Assembly: GCA_031772625.1 (NCBI GenBank)
Contig: CM062816.1
Span: 1,667,071,385-1,667,135,384 of the forward strand
Direction of reading: 5' to 3'
Length of the DNA stretch: 64,000 nucleotides
DNA from: Pinus tabuliformis
Lineage: Eukaryota; Streptophyta; Pinopsida; Pinales; Pinaceae
Shown here piece after piece: positions 35,261-46,399 of the stretch. A program made the translations under genes and the position numbers. The notes under the pieces are model-generated. The model was not told the origin of the DNA and did no database searches. It saw only the letters and a program-made list of their open reading frames with translations. Every line of letters starts with the position of its first letter. Positions within the stretch are counted from its first letter, which is position 1.

Positions 35261-36171
35261 TTGACATTTAACTTGTTAATTACCCCAATACATGTATCAA
35301 GTTCAGATCTGATTGTTGATGGTGGACAACGATCAGACACTGGCAAGGCTGAAATCATTCACCTGGTGACTCTAAATCATTTTCGAGATCAAATCCAAAG
35401 ACTCCATTGGAGGATGATCCCGACCAGCAAAAACATGAAAGAACAACATGGACAGATCAGGTATTCAAGATGGAATTTCATCCAAGACATTTTGTTCTTT
35501 GTCATAAATTATTTCTTCTCTTTTCCCAAGAATGTCACGAAGGCTTTGCAAAGTATATTGTATTTGAGAAGAGATCCTTGGCCTGCAATTGATTCTTTCC
35601 CTTTGAAGATTGTGAATACCAAATATTTGCATGCCTTTGAGCTTGATCAGGATCCTTTTTCCGAATCTTGTGATGACCATCTTCAAATTGATGAGCCTCA
35701 AGAGACCAGGACTGATTCTATACCTTCTGTACATACCCCTATACCTTGTAAAATTCCAGATCGGTATAAACCTCTTGTTTTATTTTCTTTTCTTCATGCT
35801 TTCCCCAAAAACTATGATCTATACTTGTTGAGGTTTGATGGTGAATGTAAGAATGTCAATGCTGAGCAACATGTGCAGAATTTTGAGTCCTTTCTTGACC
35901 TTTTTGAATTTGATGAAGAGGATGTTAGTATAAGGATTTTTGCTCTTTCTTTGCAAGGCAAAGTCAAGAGTTGGTTCAAAACCCTGCCTGATGCGAGCAT
36001 CTCAGATTTCTGGTAGTTCGTCAGAGTTTTTCTCGACAGGTGGATGATTGGACAAAACCTTTTCTTGATTATAGAAGAGTATAACTAGCTGAAAAGATTG
36101 CCAGGGGAGACAATACAATAGTTTTCAGCCAGATTTAATCAAGTTTATTATTTAATAAAGTTTATTATTTA
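35261..36171 (+). pseudogene. Element C gag, first part (three TAG stops and a 17-bp duplication)
   Basis: Retrotransposon gag domain: FDGECKNVNAEQHVQNF, EEDVSIRIFALSLQGK and VKSWFKTLPDASISDFW, read from 35261 to the TAG at 36014-36016. Downstream the same frame continues with further gag motifs but has TAG at 36086-36088 and 36119-36121, each where gag relatives have glutamine. A 17-base tandem duplication (copies at 36141 and 36158) then shifts the frame. The N-terminal about 150 residues are not conserved enough to assign. Gag would form the particle. The true start is uncertain. Confidence 0.88.
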
Positions 36172-37611
36172 ATGCCAGTTGAGATAAGGCCTACTCCTAG
36201 ATCTGCTCTCTTGCACTGTCCGGGTGCCTTTGATCCAGAGATGGAGTTTCAACTAAGAGAAAGGAACCTTGCAATACTTGAAGCGATGAAGAACAGTGCG
36301 GTAAATGTAGAGGCTCACTTGCTGATCCGAAGGGCAAGGTTAAAGGAAGATGAGATGAAAAACATAGATCCGGAGGAATCAACATCTCTAGAGTTGAAGC
36401 TTGACATTTTGGTAAGTGCAGTGGAAAAGATGATGGACAAGATCAACGCAAGGAATGAGAATAGTGTTCACGCCCATGGCTCGCTAATTGAAGAAGAAAA
36501 AGCTGTTGATCCAAAACATCTTATTTCTTATCCCAATTGTTATAGATCTGATGATGATTGTCTTATTAATCATCTTGAAGAAGAGAGATCTATTGATATG
36601 ACATGTATGCTTGATGATGTCTTTTATACTGATGATTTGCCTCAGTTTGATCAGTATGATGATGATTATGTTCTCCAAACAGAAGCTAATCTTGCAGACA
36701 AATCAGCAGCTCGTTTGTGGGCGGAAGAAGTTCACTTACAGCAGCTCGAATACAGTGATCAACCGATGCATATCAGCTATGACAATGACGAGGAAAGTGC
36801 AGCAAATTTTGAAGTAAGTGAAGGATCTTTGCCTTTTTGTTTTGATTCATGTCAGTTCATCAGAGACAAGCTCCATGCAATCAGAAATCAGCTGTCAACA
36901 AGTCTTGATTTGGACCCTCTTGAGGGCGATGAACACTTTGTTCCAGACTTCTCATATTCAGCTTTGCAGTCCCCGAAAGCCATTGCTTTCCAAGTTGCAG
37001 ATGAAGACATGGAAGCTGGCACATGTGATCAAATGATACGAGAAGATTTCATACCATTTTGTTTTGAATCATCTCAGCTTTGGAAGGGAAAATCGCAAAG
37101 TAAATCTTTAGTAAAGAATGAGCAGCATGTAGGCAATCATGTAATCACATTGGAACCAATAGAAAATGGGTTGCAGGAGTCTTTTCAAGTTTTTCATGAT
37201 CCAATAGCTGATGTTTTGGATGAGGTTTGCAGTCAAAGTCCTTCTCCATTGACTACATGTGAGCCTAAAACGTGTACTGATATAAACTTGATCCGGCAAC
37301 TGGTTTCTTTGTCATTTTCAGCAGAGGTCTCGTCACAAGGCTCAGATCAAAGTTTGCATTCATGGTATGAGGAAAAGAGAAGTAATCCATTGGATGAGCT
37401 AAGTTCCAGTGTGCTTGAATTTCAAGATCCTTATGCAGTGTTTTTGGAGGCGGATAGAGGATCCATATCATTCAACGGATCTGTTTCCAAGTTGTCATGG
37501 GAGTTGCCTTTCAGTAGTTCTCTCTTGTTGTTCATAAGCGAGCACTTGCGGAGAATTCAAACAGCAGATGGGATACTTACTTGGTTGCATTGGTTGTTTC
37601 ATTTCACTTGA
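36172..37611 (+). CDS. Element C gag, second part with long acidic C-terminal extension
   Basis: 479 open codons, continuing gag after the 17-base duplication. The first about 90 residues hold the gag C-terminal region (RSALLHCPGAFDPEMEF, LRERNLAILEAMKNSAVNVE), as seen in TR-GAG elements. The remaining about 380 residues are acidic and contain no zinc knuckle, protease or other motif that I know. The listed Met is the first in the frame and not a natural start. Ends with TGA at 37609-37611. The long intact frame suggests that the extension was under selection until recently. Confidence 0.75.
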   Translation: MPVEIRPTPRSALLHCPGAFDPEMEFQLRERNLAILEAMKNSAVNVEAHLLIRRARLKEDEMKNIDPEESTSLELKLDILVSAVEKMMDKINARNENSVHAHGSLIEEEKAVDPKHLISYPNCYRSDDDCLINHLEEERSIDMTCMLDDVFYTDDLPQFDQYDDDYVLQTEANLADKSAARLWAEEVHLQQLEYSDQPMHISYDNDEESAANFEVSEGSLPFCFDSCQFIRDKLHAIRNQLSTSLDLDPLEGDEHFVPDFSYSALQSPKAIAFQVADEDMEAGTCDQMIREDFIPFCFESSQLWKGKSQSKSLVKNEQHVGNHVITLEPIENGLQESFQVFHDPIADVLDEVCSQSPSPLTTCEPKTCTDINLIRQLVSLSFSAEVSSQGSDQSLHSWYEEKRSNPLDELSSSVLEFQDPYAVFLEADRGSISFNGSVSKLSWELPFSSSLLLFISEHLRRIQTADGILTWLHWLFHFT

Positions 37612-37895
37612 TTAGGTGATGCATGAAACTATTATAGTAGGTTGTGATGAATAAGCTCCACTTTGAGCATCATTTTCAGTTTGTCAGTTGTGTTTAAGTA
37701 TCATGTCAGTTTTTAGTTGAGTCATGCGTCATTTGTGAGTCAATCTTGTTGTTAAGTTAGTTTTTGTTGGTTTTCAGTCATGCATTTTAGCTTGAGTTTT
37801 GACTCCATTGCACAATGGATAAGGCACTGTCTAGCTATCCCAGAGATCTGTCGTTCTTGGTGCCTCTTTGGAGCCACCATCCCCATTGGAGCCAA
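37612..37895 (+). other. Element C 3' untranslated region
   Basis: T-rich non-coding sequence with repeated TCAGTTT and GAGTCA words. No clear polypurine tract precedes the LTR (last bases CATTGGAGCCAA). Confidence 0.6.
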
Positions 37896-40800
37896 TGTTA
37901 GAGTCGGTCCTTACAGCCCTCCGTCAGAGATCAGTTCGCTTTTTGCATATCATTCTTAGGTGTCTCGCTCATTCCACTTCGTTGCATTTCGCTAGGGGCA
38001 TGCATTTGACTAACGAGAGGGTCTGGTCGTCTTGTCTTTCCTCATGCTTATACCTACAGGGCTAATTAAAATTCCTCAAAAATCATTCAAGTTTAGGTCA
38101 CGTCATCATAATCATAAATGATTATCTTCATTAAAAAGAGTCTTTAGTCCTAGAGTCTAGGGTTTCAAATCTTTTGATACATGTGTTAAAAGCTCGCAGG
38201 CTATGAGGTTGGTTTCGAGAGGTTCCCATTTCATATTTTTATTCTCAAAAACATTTGAAGACATTTTTAGTTCAAAACTCTGTTTTGAATTAGAAACTGT
38301 CAAATTTAGTTTTTGTAATATTGATGTATTTGTTTCACCATAAGAAGTTTCATAGCAAGCCTCTGAGGTTTGCCAAAGCCAAATGCCAAAATCCCTGCAA
38401 AAAATCAAGACATTTCAACAGTCCAAGATTCAGAAAAAGAGTGAAAAGCCAAAGACAGAATTGCATTAAATGATAAAGTGCCAAAAGCCAAACATTATAA
38501 AAGTGGGTTATGGTCATATAAAGCATTGAAAACAAATCATTTTCACAAATTTCCCAAAGCAAAACCGAGTTGGAGTGTTGAAGTCAAGTTTGAAGCATTT
38601 TCAAAGCCTTGGACTGAAGGGGAAGTGCGCGCTACGCACAGAGCAGGCGCGCTATGCACAAGAAGCACGCGATGCACTGGGCTTCACCGGCCTGTGCAAA
38701 TTTGCATGCGTGCTACGCACATACCGTGCGCAATGCACTGGGTAAGCGCGCGACGCATATAATCTCAGAGCCAAAAAATTTTGCTTTTTTGTCCAGATTC
38801 ATGCCAAATTGCCTCCAACTGCTTGCAAGTAGGTTCTTTACGTTTTCCCAGTGAATTTTGGACATGATTATGGTGTTTTGAATGTGGAGAAACAAGTGTT
38901 TAATGTAAAGGAATGTAAAACCCTATGTTTATTTCCAAATTCACTTCTTAAGGTTTGAAACAAATATTAGGGACTGTGTGGGGGTTTTCCAAACTTGTGC
39001 TATTGATATATGCCTGTGTCATCTATTTTCAGTGGTGTCCCTGCTCATTATTAACCTTAGCCTCACGCTCTTTCTTTTCCATTACATCACTGTTGTCATG
39101 TTATGGCCATTGTCATTTTCACACTGTTTATCATTCATGTTATGACATAGTCCCATTTTCACTTGTCCATATCCTCCATTGAAATTTGTCAAACACTGCC
39201 AGGGCTATTGTCACTTTTGTTCCTAATAGTTATTTCCCCCGCATTACTCTCTTTTCTACTCACTTGTCAAATCCCCTCATAATCAAAGCAGTGACTGTTT
39301 TTTCATCGAGAGTTGGCTCGGAAAAGACATGGCGATTTGACACCTTTTGAGCGACAATTTTGGCTTGAGAAAATCAATCGACATCTGGAGGAGTTGTTGG
39401 CGAAGGCCAATAGAGACAAAGACATGCTCCGTCATATGAAACATCACTATTGGGCTCGCATACAAAGCAAAAATAAAGATTTTGAACAGGAGGTTGAGCA
39501 GAGCACTAAAACGACGAAAGAGGCCTGATCCACTTTGGATTTTGGGTGAGGCTACGTGGCTGGGCATGATACATGATGGAGGGTCTTCGCTCCGAATTTG
39601 AGTAAATTCAGAGAAATTTTTGTCATTTTGGAAATTATTGGCTTGCAAAACAGATTTTTTAGCCCAACGTGTAGCGCGTCGACACACGTGCTTATGATTG
39701 GGACACTTTCTGGAGGAAAACTTTATAATTTTGGATTTTTCATGGTAAGTTATGCATGCTCTAGTATGGCCAAGGCATTTCATCAAGTTCTGGATGATCA
39801 AAAGGGTCAAAAACACCATGAAAATCACCTTTCTGCCACCTTTTGCATCAACAGGAAGTACTTGTGGGAGAATGAAATTTTGAAGGGGCAAATGAGCTCC
39901 AAATTGGGAAATTCCACTTGGGCTGGATAGCAGACATCCAGGGCTTTCCAACAAGCTAACATGAGCTTGATTTTGATGTCGGGAAGTGCCCCAAAAGCAG
40001 GCTGAAAGGCGCATGATGCATAGAGCTTAGGCGCGCGGCGCATAGAGATTTTTGGTCAAATTTTCATCTTCCAGCTCAGAAATTCAGCCAGTTTTCACTA
40101 GTTTCACCTTCTGATGTAATATTTGACTTATCTTGATGTAATTTGATGTATATGATGTAAATTTGGCACTTATTTACCTATTCTATATGATTCATTCACA
40201 AAATAGCAAAAATTTAATGAAATGGATCAGTTTCCCTTCTTTTAGAGGCAAGTTGTTTGGATGCCTAGTTTTCAGCTCTATGTTTGGAATTAGTTCAAAC
40301 TGCTCCTAGAAGGAAGAGCTTGACCCCTAGAGGCTAGGAGATGGGTTGGCATGGTCTATATTATGTAGAATTTTAGTCAGTAGCAGGGGTTGGACTCTTG
40401 GGAAAAGCTTGACACTCTATTGTACATTCACTTCTGCATTTTTGGCAAAGGAAAGACCAGGGTTTTGCAGCACTGTTTGGGATCCATGTGGCTTTATGTG
40501 TTGATGGTGTGCTTCTTTCAGTATGTATAAGTTTTTATGTGTATCATTTTCCTTCTCTCATCTTTTTCAATTGAAAAAATGAAGTTTTAAGGTAGAATCC
40601 ATAGATTGTTATGCTCTGCCTTTGAATTTGTTTGATTTTCCATGTTTTCATCTGTTTAAGGAGAATCCTTGAAAGCTTCTTGCTCTCCTTAGCTTCTCAC
40701 CAATCAGATCTAGCCATTCATTCTCTTTAAAAGCATCAAGATGATCGCCTACCTTGCCCCAAATAGACCTCTGCAAAAACTGTGTCTCATCCCCGCACCC

Positions 40801-41048
40801 AAAATTGCCTTTCCCTTTGATTCAACCAAAACCTCAAAAAATAAACCTCAAACTCCTTGTACTTCATACCTAGCCTAATATCAATTGCAAATTTAGTCAT
40901 CTCGAACCTCATCGATTACCTTTTGCCAAGATTGACCCAGAGAGAGCCCTCTCCTGTCCTTGTAGGGCTAGCTACGAGGCTGAGCGTGGTTTGATGTGGA
41001 CCTAGAACCTTGTCTTTTCAGCCTGAGACAAATCTAGGCTCTAACAAG
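37896..41048 (+). repeat. Element C 3' LTR (intact)
   Basis: 3153 bp, TGTTAGAG...CTCTAACA, followed by AGTCC. It is the uninterrupted reference for the split 5' LTR. Charged reading frame LTPFERQFWLEKINRHLEEL at 39313-39528 reads further without disturbance than in the other LTR. Confidence 0.96.
38624..38760. repeat. CpG-rich repeat block in element C 3' LTR
   Basis: Counterpart of 17271-17411, with the same unit order and several CpG to TpG/CpA differences. Confidence 0.8.
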
Positions 41049-41485
41049 TCCTATTAAACCCAATCTCTATTCTTTCAACCATCAATATCATTGTCTTCAA
41101 CAATACTTTAAGCAATCCTTAACATTAAAATGCTTCAAATCATTTAAATGATTTCAGTCATAGCAATCCACTCTTCTACTTGACTTTAAATTCAAAACCT
41201 TCTACTTCAATTTTGCTTTCAAATCAAACCAATCATTCAATCAATTTACATGGAAATTTCATTTGTCTGAAAGGAAATTTTCACTCCCTTGTTTTTCTCC
41301 AAATATCCAAACAAATCTCTCTGCTGACAGAGGATTCACCTTTTCCCTCTTCTGATCTCAATGTCCTTTGCATTAAATTCTTTTGAGCTCTAATTTTACT
41401 TTGATTGTTCTAACATGCAAATACCTCCAATCTTTAACATTATTGTACTTCTATGCAGAATCCTTTTCCGCTCTAATACTAAAAA
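41049..41485 (-). other. Element B leader with target duplication of C (41049-41053)
   Basis: AGTCC at 41049-41053 is the right target copy of element C. The rest is AT-rich leader between the B primer site and the C insertion, with no gene. Confidence 0.75.
41470..41481 (-). other. Element B primer binding site (decayed)
   Basis: TAGTATTAGAGC on the minus strand, four bases inside the LTR. It differs from TGGTATCAGAGC by two transitions. Confidence 0.7.
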
Positions 41486-42968
41486 TGATGCCACGTAACT
41501 GACATCCTTTAAAAGTCCCATGTGGACCTATGAGTTATGCCCGCATAACCTCCAAAGTGAAGCAAGGTTACACTCTTTCATAAATTCATAATCAAAACTA
41601 ATTAAATCCCTGTTCACTTAACTTAACAACACCCCGTCAAATTATTGGAACCAAAAATAATAGAAAACCCGACTATACACCCGATCACGAAAAACAAAGA
41701 TATAACCTGTCAATGAGCCCGGTCCCACTTCGACTGCATACGACTGGATCTCAAATAGATTTAAACCACGTTGATAACATATTGGGTCTGACTTTTCCAC
41801 CGACTTTGACCACTCTTACAGAGCCGATAAGGAATATAAATCCTTGATGTATAGATTTTCAGGTCCATTTTTGAAATTAAAGTTCGATCACTTTATGATG
41901 CGATATCCGCTGGATATAAGAGGCCATCAAATCTATAGTTTGCGGGACTTCAACTAGCACACGATTTAAAAATGGGCTTAACCCCTGCAATCGACTATGA
42001 TCTAAGAGTTTGAATATGAGATCGATGGCTAGGAGCGAGTGCGGGGCTTCAGCCACAATCAAGAAATATGTACTCTCCTAATCCGCAGTTGTTGTTCACC
42101 GTCAGATCTGCCAGCCGGCGAATGGTCCTGACTTATTTTGGGGTTTCTTCACAAATTATCAATCAACTCAGTGTTTTGATGTTTCAAGTCTGTTTCCTGT
42201 ATTAAACCGCATGCACATTCATTATAGAACACTTACGATCTTCTCACAAACAGATCATCATTGATCAAACCTGTGATCAATGATGATTCATTCCTTCATT
42301 CAATCTCTGTTTGCTAATCTGGTAGGGATAATCCACATCAACCAGTTTTCTGTGTTATATACAGAACACACACTCTTATCCTATATTTTGAGTATCAACA
42401 AACACAGTAATTCTCAGATCCTCAATCCAGAGACTAAAAGTTATAAACACACTCAATACTAAATTACATAAAGAAATACAAAATCCACATTGTAATCATA
42501 TTGATAAATATTTACAAAAGAAACAGTCACACTCGATTGTTTCAGTTCTTGACTCACTCATCCATCCTATCTTTCCATCTAAATCTAACCCCTTCACTCA
42601 TTCCAAAAGATTACAATTTATACAAAATGCGGATTCATGAACCCATTTAGTTCAGATCCAGAAATCTCTCATTCTTCCCTAAAGAATCTCTTTACTCCAC
42701 TCTTTTCTCAAACAAATGCTAATTTAAGCTTTCAAATCCCTCATATCCTATTCAAACCAGATAATCTAACTACTTGGCCTGATCTCCACGCAGGGAGGAT
42801 CAATCAGCTACTTATACCCTTTTCTGCTCAGATTTTGACAACAAATAAAACACTCTCATACATTTAAATTAATAAAATTAATTAATCTCTTGTCTTCCAA
42901 CCCTTTGTTAGCCACAACATGTGATCACACCATCACATTGCTGACAAGGTTTAAATGCTCCTGCATCA
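41486..42968 (-). repeat. Element B 5' LTR
   Basis: 1483 bp, TGATGCC...TGCATCA. Pairs with 11980-13464. Confidence 0.95.
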
Positions 42969-42973
42969 TTCCA
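42969..42973. repeat. Target site duplication of element B, right copy (TTCCA)
   Basis: Matches 11975-11979. On either side the integrase reading of element A continues. Confidence 0.93.
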
Positions 42974-44350
42974 CCTGCAATATAGACTAGTCAATCCCAT
43001 AATCAACATCTTTAACATACTTCTTAGGTAATGACACAGAAAACATCATGGAATTTCACCGTCGGAGGTAGTGCAATTCGATAGCCTACTGGCTCAATCC
43101 TCTCAACAATACTGAAGGGTCCACAAAACCATGGTGCCATCTTGGCACATGATACAATTTACAAGGAGCTCTTCTTCGGTTTGATGTGAAAGTACACCTA
43201 TTCCCCAACCTAGAAATCCTTGAACAACCTATTTTAATCTGCATAGCTCTTATGCCTATCTTGTGCCACTTTCAAATTATTCTTGAATACCTTCATTTCT
43301 TGTTCCATGTCCTCCAAAATGTCTAATCCAATCAACACCTTGTTAATTGGATCACTCCAAATTATAGGAATATTGCAACTCCACGCATACAATGCCTCAA
43401 ACGGACTCATCCTCAAAGATTCATGATACCCATTGTTGTAAGTGAACTCTATTAGTGGAAGATACTCTTCCCACTTTCACTGTTGATGCATCACATACAT
43501 CCTCAACATGTATTCCAATATCTTGTTGACCCTCTCTGTCTGTCCATTGGTCTACGGATGGTAAGTTGTACTGAAGGCCAACTTTGTTCCCAAACCTGCA
43601 TACAACTCCTTCCAAAACTTGGAAGTGAACTTTTCATCTCTATTTGACATGATATTATTCAGAACACCATGCAATATGACCACATCTCTGATGAATACTT
43701 GTGCCACATCGCTAGTTGAGAATGTAGATTTCACTGGAATGAAAGCGCAACCTTTGTCAACATGTCCACAACAACCATGATGGAATCATGTTGTCTCACT
43801 GTCCTCAGCAACCCTGTGATAAAGTCCTTGGAAATGGCCTCCCATTTCCAATATAGAATCACAAACGGCTGTAGCAGTCCACCTGGATGCTTACACTATG
43901 CCTTCACATGTTGATAATCGAAACACCTAACCACAAACTCTGCTACATCCTTCTTCAGATTCGACTAGTAATAAAATCTCTTCACTGTGGTCAATGTCTT
44001 CTGGTAGCCTAGGTGACCTTAATATGGTTTCGCATGAAAATCACTCAAGATCACCTTCTTGAGCTCACTGCTATCTGGCACATATATTATGTCTCTGAAT
44101 TTAACCAATCCATCTTTTATAAGGAAATAGTCCACATATTGTGCAATTGCACCTGTACCTATACCTTTACCACCATTTGTACCTGTACTATCATTTGTAC
44201 CTCTACCAGCACTCTGTTGCAACCTGTGCATAATATCCATATACATAATATCCTACTGACATGTCTACACGATCCTATCCTATAAGTCTGTCCCATAGGA
44301 ACTAAAAGTTTCTAAGTGATTTACTTGTATCCTCCTATTAAGAGAATCTG
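42974..44350 (-). pseudogene. Element A integrase relic
   Basis: Minus-strand reading with many stops and frame changes: the zinc-binding H-H-C-C region (GHLGYQKTLTTVKRFY to FVVRCFDYQHVKA, near 43900-44030), core pieces ([27 protein letters not shown] near 43610-43670, MRMSPFEALY near 43390) and C-terminal pieces (KMAPWFCGPFSIVERIEPVGY, near 43080-43140). Its end is on the far side of element B at 11798-11974. Between RNase H and the zinc site an ACC-TTTGT microsatellite-like run (44148-44215) adds a G/T-rich stretch. Confidence 0.88.
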
Positions 44351-45900
44351 CCACTCTTTTCTCTTTACCTTTGATATATCTAATCTCGAAATTGAACTCA
44401 CTGATCATGGCCAACAATCAATTCTGCCTACCATTCAGGTTCAGTTGGTAAAATAGATATTGTAACCCACTATGATCACTCATCAACACAAATCTCCTAC
44501 CCAGAATGTAGTGTCTCCACATCTTCAATGCATTTATGATCGTTGCCAACTCAAAATCATGTGTGGGGTAGTTGTGTTCGTGCTCATTTATTTTTCGTGA
44601 ATCATAGCATACCACCTGTCCATCATGCATAAGGACTCCACCAAGTCCCTCCTTGCAAGAATTTGTGCATACTATAAACTCTTTTTCTGGATCTGCAATA
44701 TTTAACACTGGTGCATGTGTCAATGACTTCTTAAGCTACTCAAAACTAGCCTCACACTCCTTTTTCCACTGAAACTTTTTAACTTTTCTTTGCAATGGTG
44801 TGATAGGATAAGTAATCTAGGATAAGTTCCTTATGAACCTCCAGTAATAACCTACCAACCCCATGAAGGATCTCACCTCATCTACATTCCTAGGATCTAC
44901 CCACTCCATGATGGCCCTTATCGTTTATGTATCTACTGTAATTCCCTCCTTGGAGACAACATGTCCCAAGTAATGTACCTCAGTCTGAAATAAACTACAC
45001 TTGTTGAGCTTAGCATACAACTGATACTCTCTCAACAATCTCAACACTACTACTAAATTCTCGGCACACTCTTCCTCATTTTTAGAATATACTAATATGT
45101 CATCAATGAACACAATAAAGAACTTATTCAAATATGGATGCTACACACTATTCTTCAAGAACATAAATGTAGTTGGAGCATTAGTCAAACCAAATGGAAC
45201 TACAACAAACTCATAATTCCCATACCTGGTTTAGAAAGTTGTCTTGTAAATTTCCTCCTCTTTGATGCGTACCTAGTGATATCGGATCTCAAATCTATCT
45301 TCGAGAACATTGTTGCTCCCTTCAACTAATCAAACATGTCATCAATCCTCGACAATGAATACATGTTTTTGATGATCACTTTGTTCAACTGCCTATAGTC
45401 AATGCATAATCTGAGAGTACCATCTTTCTTCTTCACAAACAAGACCAGTGCACCCCATGGTGATACACTTGGCCTAATGTATCCATTTTCCAACATTTCC
45501 TTCAACTGTAGCTTCAACTCTACCAACTCAAGTGTGCTCATCCTGTAAGGTTCCTTTGATGCCAGAGCTGCCCCTAGCACCAACTCAATAGAAAATTCTA
45601 CCTCCCTATGTGGTGGAAACTCTGTAATGTCCTCAGGAAATACATCCTAAAACTGTTGTAGAAATGGGTACCTTCTCAAAACATTCGCATCCTCAACTTC
45701 CTTATCCTTGTGACTAGAAATGTGCAATGTGAATAACATACATCCTTTCCTGTGACTGTGCTTTTCCTGCATAGACGTTACCATCCTACCTGTTGTGGCT
45801 TTCTTCTTTCCCTATAATACCCTTGGTTCCCCATTGTCATCCAATCCCTCAATGGCCTTATCATAACAATCCACCTTGGTCCTATGAAGGTACAACCAAT
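44351..45900 (-). pseudogene. Element A reverse transcriptase and RNase H relic
   Basis: RT motifs on the minus strand: [38 protein letters not shown] (about 45370-45470), a frameshifted middle and [15 protein letters not shown] (45070-45120; FIDD in place of YVDD). Then [16 protein letters not shown]. RNase H: KEFIVCTNSCKEGLGGVLM (44620-44680; the first catalytic Asp is replaced, as C-T-N), DFELATIINALKMWRHYILG, SDHSGLQYLF. Ends near VADSLNRR. Several stops. Confidence 0.92.
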
Positions 45901-46342
45901 CCATGCCCAACAACATACCATGTAATCCCAATGGTAATACATTCTAACGTGTTGCGATAGGCATACCATTCAAATCAAATGGATAATATCTTACCTAATG
46001 ATGAACTTTCTTCTTTGTATTTGTAGCCAACTGCACTAACCAAGATTCTGCATGCAATTTCTTACTCAAACCACACTTATCCACCAAGTCAGGACTAACA
46101 TAGTTATAATTAGATACAAGGTCAATCAAAATAGAAATAACTTGATCACAAATCTTACCATCCATCTCAATGATTGGTGCTTGATGGTCTGACTTTTTGT
46201 TATCCAATGTTGCATAAATACGAGGAATGTTATGACCAACATCCCTAATAGTTTTTGTGTCCTGTGCACTATATATTTTAGGCCTACCCCTTGATTCTAT
46301 GGAAAATATCTCTTGTGATGATATTTGCCACAAGTTCAACAC
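45901..46342 (-). pseudogene. Element A protease relic, active site lost
   Basis: An open frame (46342-45995) carries the fold around ILIDLVSNYNYVSPDLVDKCGL, where chromovirus proteases have L-I-D-S-G-A. The D is kept but S-G has become L-V, so activity would be lost. Downstream text LPLGLHGMLLGMDWLYLHRTKVDC continues the domain out to about 45880. A degenerate zinc knuckle lies just upstream. Confidence 0.85.
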
Positions 46343-46399
46343 TCTACAGGCTTCTAGCCTGCATCCTTATTTTATTCTTCTTATTGAAATCCCTGTTCT

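Larger units (their letters stand above)
16544..41048 (+). mobile_element. Element C: gag-only (TR-GAG-like) LTR retrotransposon, plus strand, split by element D
   Basis: The LTRs begin TGTTAGAG and end CTCTAACA, an 8-bp terminal inverted repeat, with AGTCC duplications on both sides. The primer site TGGCGACCATACTGGGGA follows the left LTR at 35096, so the element runs on the plus strand. The internal region is only 2.8 kb (35093-37895) and encodes gag followed by an acidic extension, with no protease, RT or integrase. The LTRs are about 3.15 kb each. The layout matches the non-autonomous TR-GAG class of plants, which depends on enzymes from other elements. Element D sits in the 5' LTR. Confidence 0.93.
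11980..42968 (-). mobile_element. Element B: non-autonomous LTR retrotransposon, minus strand, split by element C
   Basis: The LTRs at 11980-13464 and 41486-42968 begin TGATGCC, end TGCATCA and are flanked by perfect TTCCA duplications. Next to the right LTR the minus strand carries TAGTATTAGAGC, which matches the tRNA-iMet primer site at 10 of 12 bases, both mismatches being transitions. The element therefore runs on the minus strand. Without the nested C the internal region is about 3.5 kb. It holds acidic, coiled-coil-like ORF fragments but no gag or pol motif that I recognise. I infer a non-autonomous element, possibly carrying captured sequence. Confidence 0.9.

Noticed and set aside
39283-40014. 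243-codon minus-strand ORF in the element C LTR
   Set aside because: The counterpart in the other LTR (18096-18611) is shorter and differs at both ends. The element is on the plus strand, and no motif is seen.
41180-41386. 68-codon plus-strand ORF in element B leader
   Set aside because: Opposite to the element and without motif.
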